A stretch of DNA of 54,945 bases. It comes from Brevibacillus panacihumi (GTDB taxonomy: Bacteria; Bacillota; Bacilli; Brevibacillales; Brevibacillaceae). A model generated the notes under the pieces. That model had not been told where the DNA came from and did no database searches. It was given only the letters and a program-made list of their open reading frames with translations. Made by a program: the position numbers and the translations under genes. Shown one piece after another: positions 7,758 to 15,867 of the stretch. Position 1 is the first letter of the stretch. Every line of letters begins with the position of its first letter. Location: contig NZ_RHHT01000028.1 in the NCBI RefSeq assembly GCF_003710985.1, positions 1-54,945 on the forward strand. Direction: 5' to 3'.

Positions 7758-8327
7758 ATGCAATCCGACGCCGAAATCATTCAACGGATTCTGCAAGGCG
7801 ACATCGAGGGGTATCGGGATCTGATCCAGCGGTACCAGCATATGATCTACGTATTTATCTACAAAATGGTGAATAACCGCACGGATGCGGAAGATCTCAC
7901 GCAGGAAGTGTTTGTCAAAGCGTATGAAAAGCTTTCAACCTTCCGCGGCGACAGCCAGTTCTCTTCCTGGCTGCATACACTCGCTCGCAACAAGAGCATC
8001 GACTTTCTGCGCCGCCGCAAATTTCATGACTCTGATGAGCAATTGGCTTTCGTCCCTTCACAGACCCGTGATGAATCTCCGCAAGAGTCATTGATGAACA
8101 AGGAACAGCGGCGAGAGATCGAAGAAGCGTTTGCCCTTTTGTCAGATTCCTATCGTGAGGTGATCGTGCTTCGTTGTACGCATGAATATCCGTTTGAAAA
8201 GATTGCTTCACTGCTCGGCATTGCCGAGTCTACCGCCCGTGTTCGCTATTTGCGTGCTCGCCAGGAACTAGCAAAACTGTTAACCCGCAAGGAAGGGGGG
8301 CTCGTACATGAACTGCCAGGCATTTAG
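7758..8327 (+). CDS. ECF RNA polymerase sigma factor
   Basis: 189 residues, the usual size for a group 4 sigma factor. Region 2 spans about residues 15-85 with DAEDLTQEVFVKAYEKL and the DNA-contacting WLHTLARNKSIDFLRRRK. Region 4 spans about 115-180 with the helix-turn-helix YPFEKIASLLGIAESTARVR. The ATG is preceded by GGAGATTCA within GGCCGGAG. The 3' end overlaps the anti-sigma gene by 20 bases, so the two are probably translationally coupled. The ECF-type promoter immediately upstream suggests that it drives its own synthesis. It resembles the envelope-stress SigW/SigX group, but I cannot assign it to one of these. Confidence 0.93.
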   Translation: MQSDAEIIQRILQGDIEGYRDLIQRYQHMIYVFIYKMVNNRTDAEDLTQEVFVKAYEKLSTFRGDSQFSSWLHTLARNKSIDFLRRRKFHDSDEQLAFVPSQTRDESPQESLMNKEQRREIEEAFALLSDSYREVIVLRCTHEYPFEKIASLLGIAESTARVRYLRARQELAKLLTRKEGGLVHELPGI

Positions 8328-9747
8328 AAACGCATGGATAAACGATACAGACAACGACGACTTGTTCTCGCATATTGAAACCTGTGAGGCGTGCATCACG
8401 TGGATTGAAACGCAGATGGCAAGCGATGAGGAGGTGCAGTTCTTGAAAGAGATACCGTCACCGCCTGCGAACCTGGAAGAGAGGATCATGCAAGCGATCT
8501 ATCAGGCCTCCGATCAAACTGCGCCACCGTTAGCGGCAACCATACCGCTCCCATCGGCGGCTCCTGCTGCCAATGCAAAAGGCAAAAAGCGCACAAAAGG
8601 CTTCCCTTCATACGCCTGGGTGAGCGCAGCAGCCGTCCTGCTCGCAGTCGGCGTGGTCGGCTACCAGCAATTGTCTGTACCCGATCAGTTCCAGACAGCG
8701 GCGGAACCGGTCAACAATCAGGCTGAAAGCAGTGCCCAAATCGCCATGAGCGCTCCGCAAGCAAGCCCCGCTGCAGATGCAGCGCCGGAAAATACAGAGA
8801 CTCAAGCAAGCGGAGGCAGTGAGCCGCAGCAACAAGTCCAGGAAATGCTAAAGGAAAATGGAGATCAACCACCTGAATCGGCAGCATCAGTCGGGATTGC
8901 AGCCGCACCTCCTGTGCAAGAAAAGCAGGTCCAAGCTCCAGCAGCAGCCAAAAACGGACTGGAAGCCGGAATCGCGATGGCTGGTCCCGGACGCGGCACG
9001 CCAAAAGAAAACCGCGGCTTGATGGCACGAGACGGAACACCGAAACCAGTTGCTGAGCCTGTGGTCAAAAAAGAGGCAGCACCATCCCAAAGTGAAGCCG
9101 CCATGACCCAAATGGAAGACAGGCAAGCTGTAATGGAACATTCGGAGATGAGCTTGGCTGCCGCCGCATTCGTCCATGAGCCCGTCTATGCAAGGACTGG
9201 CGATCCAGATGCGGACATGAGCATGATGATGGAAGCAGATACAGGGACAGCGAAATCTTTGGTCGGCCCTCCTTCTCCTGCAGCTGAAAGCACTCCCATC
9301 ACGCTGTCCACTTTTACGGACGTGGAGACAGCCGTACAAGCATCGGATATGCCGGTGCCCGTCCTGGCTGAAGCACCAGAAGGATTTGCCATGAGCGGCA
9401 TCTCCATTCGCTACGAATCGGAAACTAGTCAACATGTAGCGCTTCTTCTGGCGGATTACCAGCGCAACCAGGACTGGATCAAAATCGAAGTAGTCCGAAA
9501 TAAGGATGGAAAGCGAAGCCTCTCCATTCCGGGAACCTTCACGGCTACGCACCTGTTCTCTGTGAACAACGAGCAGGCCATCGGCGTCTCGTATGAAAAA
9601 CAGCCAAAGCAAGAAACCACAGCACAGCACGCTGTTCACTTTAACGCTTCGGCTGGAGACCAGTCGCTGTACGTCGTCCTGACTGCTCATGGCATCTCTC
9701 TGGATGAGTTGATGGAGCTGTCCAAAAAGATGACCTGGAAGCCGTAA
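8308..9747 (+). CDS. Membrane-anchored anti-sigma factor with zinc-finger (ZAS) motif
   Basis: 479 residues. The N-terminal cytoplasmic domain has HIETCEAC, the HxxxCxxC zinc-binding anti-sigma motif, near residues 22-29. One membrane helix (about 108-126, SAAAVLLAVGVVGYQQL) follows a KGKKRTK basic stretch. A long Ala/Pro/Gln/Glu-rich extracellular linker (about 130-340) leads to a C-terminal domain (about 345-479) that looks like the DUF4367 fold, ending in SLDELMELSKKM. It should hold the ECF sigma factor at the membrane until an envelope signal triggers release. The ribosome site GGAAGGGGGG lies inside the end of the sigma gene. The low-complexity linker is unusually long. Confidence 0.85.
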   Translation: MNCQAFRNAWINDTDNDDLFSHIETCEACITWIETQMASDEEVQFLKEIPSPPANLEERIMQAIYQASDQTAPPLAATIPLPSAAPAANAKGKKRTKGFPSYAWVSAAAVLLAVGVVGYQQLSVPDQFQTAAEPVNNQAESSAQIAMSAPQASPAADAAPENTETQASGGSEPQQQVQEMLKENGDQPPESAASVGIAAAPPVQEKQVQAPAAAKNGLEAGIAMAGPGRGTPKENRGLMARDGTPKPVAEPVVKKEAAPSQSEAAMTQMEDRQAVMEHSEMSLAAAAFVHEPVYARTGDPDADMSMMMEADTGTAKSLVGPPSPAAESTPITLSTFTDVETAVQASDMPVPVLAEAPEGFAMSGISIRYESETSQHVALLLADYQRNQDWIKIEVVRNKDGKRSLSIPGTFTATHLFSVNNEQAIGVSYEKQPKQETTAQHAVHFNASAGDQSLYVVLTAHGISLDELMELSKKMTWKP

Positions 9748-9764
9748 ACGCGAGAAAATAAACA

Positions 9765-9815
9765 AAGGACACGCTCTGCTTTTGGATGAAGCAGTGACGT
9801 GTCCTTCTTTTTTCT
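9765..9815. terminator. Bidirectional terminator between convergent genes
   Basis: AAGGACACG (9765-9773) pairs with CGTGTCCTT (9798-9806) and is followed by CTTTTTTCTT on the plus strand. On the minus strand the T-rich stretch is weaker (TGTTTATTTT). It separates the anti-sigma gene from the convergent small-export gene. Confidence 0.8.
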
Positions 9816-9829
9816 TGAAGACAAAGCGG

Positions 9830-10261
9830 TTAGGGCATGAGGGTCAGCAGACCGTAAGCGACAGCGGCTGTCAATATCGCACTCCAGATGATGATTCCAA
9901 TCGCCATCCAGAGCATCAGCCTGCCTGTCGGCGCTCCCAGGGAAATCCCGATGGCAGCCCCCAAAGGCGCACCTGTCAACAGTGGTGATAGCAGCCCCAG
10001 TCCGATCACACCGTACTTTTCCCAAATGCGTGCCATGCGACCTTTTTGGCCTTCCTTCTGCGCGACCCGCTTGAGCAGCCAAGCACGCAGCGAGCCTCCC
10101 AAATAGATGACGATCGCCCCGCTGGCAATAGCCCCCGCTCCACTCAACACCCCCGTTGTGACAGGGGATAACTGCAGGACAAATCCAAGTGGAATGCCTG
10201 CCCACAACTCGAGCATCCCCGTCCCGAAGACACTCCCCCACTTCCATAGCACATCCAACAA
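9830..10261 (-). CDS. Small multidrug-export-like membrane protein (COG2426)
   Basis: About 143 residues with four predicted membrane segments, including GIPLGFVLQLSPVTTGVLSG, LGLLSPLLTGAPLGAAIG and a C-terminal AILTAAVAYGLLTLM. The pattern matches the COG2426 small multi-drug export family; transport activity is unproven for most members. The likely start is TTG 10261 (or 10258), because GAGAGGAG lies about eight bases upstream. An ATG at 10318 is a longer alternative, and still longer starts would run into the neighbouring permease gene. Expressed alone or from the ABC operon upstream. Confidence 0.65.
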   Translation of the reverse strand: MLDVLWKWGSVFGTGMLELWAGIPLGFVLQLSPVTTGVLSGAGAIASGAIVIYLGGSLRAWLLKRVAQKEGQKGRMARIWEKYGVIGLGLLSPLLTGAPLGAAIGISLGAPTGRLMLWMAIGIIIWSAILTAAVAYGLLTLMP

Positions 10262-10341
10262 AACAACGCTCTCCTCTCGTTGCCGATTCCTATTCCTCCC
10301 TAAGAGAGTACGATTCATATGGAAAAGAGTTTCCCTTTTCG

Positions 10342-11337
10342 CTAGGAAGTGACGTCGCGGCGGATAAACACCGTATAGGCTACAACGAGTGAGGCAACAG
10401 CCCATACACTAAGGACGGTCAGCGAGAATGGGAGCGTCATGCCCGCGATCGGAGGCAGTGTGCCATTGAGATAGTCGGTCAGCTCCAGATTGACGATAAA
10501 CAGGTATTTGGACGCTTCCCAGGATGATGCCATCTGCGTCAGGATCATGCCGCTGATCAAGGCCGCCATCATGATTCCCATCCCTGCGGCAGCGCTTCTC
10601 ACCAGCACGGAGACCATGAAAGTCACCGTCCCGACGACCACGCAGACAAACCACCCCAGCCCGTATTGCAGCAGCAGGAACTGCCACTGGGGAAGCATAA
10701 ACACATTTGAGGTATCCAGCTCGCTTCCCTGCACCTGAAAACCGGTCAGGATCGGCAGGTTCCAGCCCGAGTACCCAAAGACGATTCCAGAGATCAGATA
10801 CGCCAGAATCAACGTCATAAGGACCGTCAGCGAAGTGAACAGGACCATGGTAATATATTTGCTGGTCAACACCTTCCAGCGCCGCACAGGACGAGTCAGA
10901 AGCAGCTTGATCGTCCCTTCGCTGAATTCTGCCGAGACGAGATCGACAGCCAAGACGACGATAATCATAGGCAAAAACATGGTGATGGCCTGATCCATAA
11001 ATCCTCTGGCGAAGGTCGGCCCTCCCGGAGCCATCGGATCGATATCGTGATCCAGATAATACTGCTGCTGCTGGATTCGTATCTTGATCAAGTCCCGCCA
11101 TTCCTCGGGCAGGCGGCTGGAGGCAAGACGGTTTTGCATATCCACGATCTGCTGGGTCAGCAAGGGCCTCCAATCGCTCGTGCCCATCCGCTCCTGTGCT
11201 GTTACCACAGAACGGTACTGAGCATACGTAAAGATCGGGATGAGGATGGCCAGAATCAGCACGACGACCAAAAAACGGCGTCGACGCAGCAATTTGATCG
11301 TCTCGTTTTGGACGAGGCCCAGCATGCTAGGATTCAT
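10342..11337 (-). CDS. ABC-2 type transporter permease
   Basis: About 331 residues with six predicted membrane segments. The first is in RRRRFLVVVLILAILIPIFTY, a large extracellular loop (about 45-115) follows, and then come segments around TMFLPMIIVVLAVDLVSAEF and the conserved GTIKLLLTRPVRRWKVLTSK cytoplasmic loop. This is the membrane half of an exporter with the ATPase encoded upstream. ATG 11337 lies about eight bases after GGGAGGAGGTGGAG; the gene overlaps the ATPase by 11 bases. The substrate is unknown; related pairs handle antibiotics, peptides or lipids. Confidence 0.85.
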   Translation of the reverse strand: MNPSMLGLVQNETIKLLRRRRFLVVVLILAILIPIFTYAQYRSVVTAQERMGTSDWRPLLTQQIVDMQNRLASSRLPEEWRDLIKIRIQQQQYYLDHDIDPMAPGGPTFARGFMDQAITMFLPMIIVVLAVDLVSAEFSEGTIKLLLTRPVRRWKVLTSKYITMVLFTSLTVLMTLILAYLISGIVFGYSGWNLPILTGFQVQGSELDTSNVFMLPQWQFLLLQYGLGWFVCVVVGTVTFMVSVLVRSAAAGMGIMMAALISGMILTQMASSWEASKYLFIVNLELTDYLNGTLPPIAGMTLPFSLTVLSVWAVASLVVAYTVFIRRDVTS

Positions 11338-12262
11338 CCGCTCCACCTCCTCCCGTCACCGTCAAGAACAGATCCTCGAGTGACATGGTTTTGGTCGCGA
11401 TCCCCCGAACGGGGACGCCCGCTTCGACGAGAGCCTGGTTCACTTCGCTGACCCGCTCTGCCTGCATGCGGCATTTCAAACGCTCTTCACCGATCTGCCA
11501 GACCTGCGTGACGACTGGCAAGCCGCGAAGGACATCCATCCCTTTTTTCAAATAGTCCGGGTGAAGCGTCCAATCCACCTGATCCGCAAATTGTGCCATC
11601 AGCTCCGTTACCAGACCCACAGAGATGACTTTTCCCTGATTGATGATCGCCACACGGTCGCACATCATCTCGATCTCGCTCAACAGATGGCTGGAAATAA
11701 AGACAGCCAATCCTTCTTCCTCGGCGAGACGTCGGATGAACTGACGCAACTCGCGTATGCCCGCCGGGTCCAGTCCATTGGTCGGCTCGTCAAGAATGAG
11801 GATCTTGGGCTGATGCAGCAAGGCTTGGGCGATTCCCAGCCGTTGCCGCATGCCCAAGGAGTACGTTCTGACCTTGTCGTCGATCGCTCGCTCCAGATCG
11901 ACGAAGCGGATGATCTCTTCGATCCGCTCCTTGGGTATCCCGCCGCTCATGCGGGCGAATTGCTCCAGATTTTCTCTTCCTGTCATAAACTTGTACAGCT
12001 CCGGATTTTCTACGATGCAGCCTACCTGTGCGATCGCTTGCGGGAATTGGTCGCGGATGGAAATGCCGCCAATGCGTATATCTCCTCCATCGGCAGACGC
12101 CAGTCCGACGAGCATTCGAATGGTTGTCGTTTTTCCTGCTCCATTGGGCCCGAGAAATCCGAACACCTCTCCCGCATAAACATCAAAGGTCATATCGTGA
12201 ATGATCGGTTTGCCTCCGATCTTCTTTTGCAAATGATTGACGGATAGCACTACCTCAGCCAA
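11327..12262 (-). CDS. ABC exporter ATP-binding protein
   Basis: 311 residues. The nucleotide-binding domain has Walker A GPNGAGKTTT near residue 39, signature YSLGMRQRLGIAQAL, Walker B ILILDEPTNGLDP and H-loop SSHLLSE. A C-terminal DUF4162-like region (about 220-300) is typical of drug and bacitracin exporters. The start TTG 12262 follows AGGAGGACGCAT. It is the first gene of a two-gene minus-strand operon with the ABC-2 permease. There is no adjacent two-component system. Confidence 0.9.
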   Translation of the reverse strand: MAEVVLSVNHLQKKIGGKPIIHDMTFDVYAGEVFGFLGPNGAGKTTTIRMLVGLASADGGDIRIGGISIRDQFPQAIAQVGCIVENPELYKFMTGRENLEQFARMSGGIPKERIEEIIRFVDLERAIDDKVRTYSLGMRQRLGIAQALLHQPKILILDEPTNGLDPAGIRELRQFIRRLAEEEGLAVFISSHLLSEIEMMCDRVAIINQGKVISVGLVTELMAQFADQVDWTLHPDYLKKGMDVLRGLPVVTQVWQIGEERLKCRMQAERVSEVNQALVEAGVPVRGIATKTMSLEDLFLTVTGGGGADES

Positions 12263-12397
12263 AATGCGTCCTCCTGTCCAGGCTGTATCGGGTCAACTGC
12301 CGCCAGACAGCCTGATTGTGGTACACTGAAAGAAAGTAGATGTCCACCCATATTATAACATGTACGATCAGCAAATACGTGAACAGGAGGTTACGTG

Positions 12398-13186
12398 ATG
12401 CGCATATCCGGACAGCTCCTGTGGCGTACAGCAGGCTTCTTTTCTCTCCTATCCTTCCTGCTTTTGGCCACAGGCTTTTTCCTCGCGCTCCAGCCGCAGG
12501 TCTTGGCACCTTCCAAAGCCCCATCTCCCTCGCAAGCTGTTATACCCGCTGCTCCGCCAGCAGCTGAAGGCATACATAAAGTCGTGGCGCTCGGGGATTC
12601 CCTCACGCGCGGGGCAGGAGATGCCAATGGCCAAGGCTATGCAGGTCTTGTTCGGCAGGCGCTGGAGAAAAAAAGCAAGCAACCCGTCACCTTTACCAAT
12701 CTGGCGATCAATGGACAAGAATCCCCGGATCTGCTCAAGCAACTCTCCAAGGATCAGGTGAAATCCCTGCTTGCAGAAGCGGATCTGATCCTGTTTACCA
12801 TTGGCGGCAATGATCTCTTCAAGCAAACGGGCGGCCTATATATGATAGAGAAAGAAAAATTGGCCGCAGCTACGAAGGAGCTCACGGCCAACTATCAAGA
12901 AATTCTCCGGCAGATTCGCGCCCTGAACAAAAAAGCGCCGATCATCTACACATCTTTGTACAATCCATTTGGCAATACAGAAGCAGCTGCCGAGACGATT
13001 ATGCCCGTACTTGACTGGAATGCAGCGGCGGTGCAGATCTCGGCTGACTATTCACAAGTATTCGTGGTCCCGACCTACGACCTTTTCCAGAACAAGGAAA
13101 GCGAATACCTGTTTACCGACCATTTCCATCCGAACGCCGCCGGATACGCTCGGATCGCGGAGCGGATCATGCAGGCACTAGAGTGA
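12398..13186 (+). CDS. SGNH/GDSL-family lipase or esterase, exported
   Basis: About 262 residues. An N-terminal signal or anchor (FFSLLSFLLLATGFFLALQP) precedes the SGNH hydrolase fold. Block I is VVALGDSLTRGAG with the nucleophilic Ser near residue 67, block III is the GGND motif, and block V is DHFHPN with the catalytic Asp and His. It resembles the YpmR-like Bacillus proteins, which probably deacylate lipids or cell-wall-linked esters. AGGAGG lies seven bases before ATG 12398; a GTG directly before it is possible. Its 3' end overlaps that of the convergent MFS gene by nine bases. Confidence 0.88.
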   Translation: MRISGQLLWRTAGFFSLLSFLLLATGFFLALQPQVLAPSKAPSPSQAVIPAAPPAAEGIHKVVALGDSLTRGAGDANGQGYAGLVRQALEKKSKQPVTFTNLAINGQESPDLLKQLSKDQVKSLLAEADLILFTIGGNDLFKQTGGLYMIEKEKLAAATKELTANYQEILRQIRALNKKAPIIYTSLYNPFGNTEAAAETIMPVLDWNAAAVQISADYSQVFVVPTYDLFQNKESEYLFTDHFHPNAAGYARIAERIMQALE

Positions 13187-14413
13187 TTCGCTGCGGGAGT
13201 AATTGATCGATCTTCCGGTGCTCAGGAGAAAAGCGCGCTGACCCGCCCAGTGAAACACGCTGCTGACCAGCGAGAAGGCAGCGACGACCAGGAAAAGCAC
13301 GGTGCCGTCATAGGCAGCGAGCAGCAGGCCGCCAAGCCACGGCCCGATAAACTGCCCGAGATTGCTGAAGCTTTTGGCACCGTAGTAGCTGCCGCGCATC
13401 TCCTCCGGTGCCATCCGGTCGATCAGGACGTCCCCCGAGGTAAAGGTCAAAATCTCCCCGAAGGTGAACAGGATCATCGCAATAATAAAAATCCACCCTG
13501 TGGCGGCGAATGCAAAGCCAATGTCCCCGAGCGCGTACATGATGTTCCCCACCACGATTGCTGTGAGTGGGGTTCGTTTTTCAGCCCACGACGTCAGCGG
13601 CATTTGCAGCAGCACTACGACAATGGCATTGACGCTCATTAAAATGGCAAACAGCTCGACGCCGTTCGGAATGCTCAGCTCGACGTACTTGGCGAGAGTC
13701 GTGGACATCTGCGAGTACCCGATGGCCCCGAGCACCCCGGCAATCATGTAGAAACGGAAAGCCTTGTCATGAACGACGACCCGAAACGCGTGTCCAAAGG
13801 TGACGTGCTCTTTCTTCTGACCTTCAATGGTCTTGATGCCGAACCGGTTGAGCAAGCCCTGCAGGCTGATCACATAGATCAAGTAGATCGCCGCTGTACA
13901 AAGGAAAGGCAATGCTACAGAGGATTTTGCCAGTACCGCGCCTGCAATCGGCCCTACTGCCACTCCCACGTTGATCGCTGTATAACGCAGACCGAATACA
14001 CGAAAGCGTTTTTCCTGTGGCGTCACATCAGCCATCAACGCCTGAGAGACAGGCTCATAGAAAGAGCGGCAAAGTCCTCCCGCCATGTTGAAAAGAAGCA
14101 GCAAAAGCGGATTTTTCGTCACCGCAAAGCCGATAAAGACGAGTGTCCAGACATAGAGCGCGCCGATCATGACGCGCCTGCGGCCGATCCTGTCTGACAA
14201 GGTTCCCGCGATAAAGCCCCCTACGGTTCCCGCCAAGGCTCCGGCACCGATCATCATGCCAATCGTCGCCAGGTCCAAATCCGTATTGTTGGACAGGTAT
14301 AAAAACAAAAAGGGCATGCTCATCGAACTGGCCGCCCGGACAAAAACGGTACCGACTACGAGCGACCAGACAATGGGGTGGAACTCCTGAATCATTTCTT
14401 TGATCTTGCGCAT
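13178..14413 (-). CDS. MFS transporter
   Basis: About 411 residues with 12 predicted membrane segments. The MFS motif A-like sequence GTLSDRIGRRRVMIG lies between helices 2 and 3. It resembles the YfkF/MdtH-type drug or sugar efflux group, but the substrate cannot be named. ATG 14413 follows GTGAGGAGAGAG; a longer in-frame start at 14473 lacks a ribosome site. Only a nine-base convergent overlap separates it from the esterase gene, so there is no dedicated terminator between them. Confidence 0.85.
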   Translation of the reverse strand: MRKIKEMIQEFHPIVWSLVVGTVFVRAASSMSMPFLFLYLSNNTDLDLATIGMMIGAGALAGTVGGFIAGTLSDRIGRRRVMIGALYVWTLVFIGFAVTKNPLLLLLFNMAGGLCRSFYEPVSQALMADVTPQEKRFRVFGLRYTAINVGVAVGPIAGAVLAKSSVALPFLCTAAIYLIYVISLQGLLNRFGIKTIEGQKKEHVTFGHAFRVVVHDKAFRFYMIAGVLGAIGYSQMSTTLAKYVELSIPNGVELFAILMSVNAIVVVLLQMPLTSWAEKRTPLTAIVVGNIMYALGDIGFAFAATGWIFIIAMILFTFGEILTFTSGDVLIDRMAPEEMRGSYYGAKSFSNLGQFIGPWLGGLLLAAYDGTVLFLVVAAFSLVSSVFHWAGQRAFLLSTGRSINYSRSESL

Positions 14414-14533
14414 GGAATCTCTCTCCTCACAACTGTACTGCTGAATGCTCCCAGCAGAACAGATGCTCTGCATTTAACCCATTGTAGTGAGGGGAGAAGG
14501 TTTCGTCAATCACCATTCAAACTTTTTTGAATG

Positions 14534-15379
14534 TTAAATATCTATTTTTCCAATTTGTTCTCCCTGTTCATTCCATTTGACTGCCCGGTAGCAGTTGTCA
14601 TGATAAAACGTAAACCAGGCTCCTCGCTGCATCCCTTCCTTGATCCACTTCTCTTTGGCGAAGATGGAGTCCATCGGGTAGTCGTCGTACGCCATCACCC
14701 AGAGCGGGTTCTGGTGGGCATGCGTCGGCATGATGTCCGCCAAATGCAAGATCAACTGCCCCTCGCTCTCCATCCGCACGATGGCATGTCCCTGGCTGTG
14801 GCCGCCAGTATGAATCAGCGTAATCATGCCGGGAATCAATTCATGGCTCTCCCCGTATGTTTTCACCTGGTGTTCGATAGGACGCCAGTTATCCTCCCAG
14901 TAGGTGTTGCGCGAGCGGATATTGGGCTCCCGCATCTCCGCCCACTCCAGCTCCTGCACGTAGATCTCGGCATTCGGGAAGGTAGAGACCAGCTTGTCAT
15001 CCTGCCATTTTACCAGGCCGTTTACATGGTCGTAGTGCATATGGGTCATGATCACGATGTCGATGTCTTCCGGGCTCAATCCCTTCTTGGCGAGACATTC
15101 GATCACCTGGGATTCCTCGATCAGTCCGAAGTTCCGTTTTTGCTTTTCAGTCAACCTGCCGTTGCCCAGCCCTGCTTCAATCAAGAGACGCTTTCCATCC
15201 ACCTCGATCAAGATCGGGTCCGAACGCAACGGAATCTGGTTCAGCTCGTTGGCAGGATAACGCTTGCTCCACAATGGTTTTGGCACTACGCCAAACATAG
15301 CTCCGCCATCCAATTGGGTCATGCCGCCATTCAGCCAGGTAAATTTCAGCTTGCCTACTTGCCATTCTGTCAATTTCAT
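14534..15379 (-). CDS. ytnP: MBL-fold hydrolase, YtnP-like quorum-quenching lactonase
   Basis: 281 residues of the metallo-beta-lactamase superfamily. The zinc motif THMHYDHVNG lies near residue 110, with further metal ligands in HTGGHSQGHAI and LADIMPTHAH. The N-terminus (about 20-45), DGGAMFGVVPKPLWSK, is characteristic of B. subtilis YtnP, a lactonase that opens acyl-homoserine-lactone or gamma-butyrolactone rings. The homology is strong; the physiological substrate is inferred. A single gene on the minus strand. Confidence 0.85.
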   Translation of the reverse strand: MKLTEWQVGKLKFTWLNGGMTQLDGGAMFGVVPKPLWSKRYPANELNQIPLRSDPILIEVDGKRLLIEAGLGNGRLTEKQKRNFGLIEESQVIECLAKKGLSPEDIDIVIMTHMHYDHVNGLVKWQDDKLVSTFPNAEIYVQELEWAEMREPNIRSRNTYWEDNWRPIEHQVKTYGESHELIPGMITLIHTGGHSQGHAIVRMESEGQLILHLADIMPTHAHQNPLWVMAYDDYPMDSIFAKEKWIKEGMQRGAWFTFYHDNCYRAVKWNEQGEQIGKIDI

Positions 15380-15446
15380 CTTCTTTCCCCTCGCTTTTAC
15401 TCTTTTTTCTTTTTCCCATTATGGTTGTCCAGCGTGAAAGCTTCAA

Positions 15447-15476
15447 TAGAAAAAAGCACCCCGAATGAGGTGCTAC
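15447..15476 (-). terminator. Intrinsic terminator of the small gene at 15473-15769
   Basis: On the minus strand AGCACC pairs with GGTGCT around CTCATTCG and is followed by TTTTTTCT. It overlaps the stop codon of the gene it closes. Confidence 0.8.
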
Positions 15477-15769
15477 CCTTTTTCTTCCACACATACCCTT
15501 CTTGCGGCCGGGGCGATCTCCAGCAAAAGATCGCTTGATACGGCCTGCACGGTCACATCTGAATCGGATTTCCTGTGGTGCAAATATAGTTGTGCCACCT
15601 TTTCACTCTCACGATATATGCTGATCAGGGTTTTCAATGGGTCTGCGCTTCCACCAGCGATGATTTTAAAGCCTGGGGCAATCGAAAACGTCCAGCCCTC
15701 CACCTCAACCACTGAAGCAGTCGAGTACAGGAAGTGGCGTTTTCCCAAAAGTATGCCGTTATGATTCAT
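15473..15769 (-). CDS. Small hypothetical protein (98 aa)
   Basis: I do not recognise the family. The product is short, without membrane segments, and has several beta-strand-like stretches (ILLGKRHFLYSTASVVEVEG, FKIIAGGSADPLKTLISIY, VAQLYLHHRK). Support for a real gene comes from a GGGGG ribosome site upstream of ATG 15769 (TTG 15787 is an alternative) and a terminator exactly at its stop codon. Confidence 0.55.
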   Translation of the reverse strand: MNHNGILLGKRHFLYSTASVVEVEGWTFSIAPGFKIIAGGSADPLKTLISIYRESEKVAQLYLHHRKSDSDVTVQAVSSDLLLEIAPAARRVCVEEKG

Positions 15770-15867
15770 CAAGGCGAGTGCCCCCAATCACATGATTTTT
15801 CATGATACTCTACTCCTATATTGCAAGAATCAAAGGAAGATGAAAAGTCTTTCGACAAAAGATCTTA

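Noticed and set aside
6269..7780. 503-codon open frame antisense to the XPB-like helicase
   Set aside because: Opposite a clearly real gene, rich in His/Gln/Leu as antisense frames usually are, and without a recognisable domain.
15770..15787. TTG 15787 as start of the small gene at 15473
   Set aside because: It lies right at the G-rich ribosome site; ATG 15769 is better spaced, though not proven.
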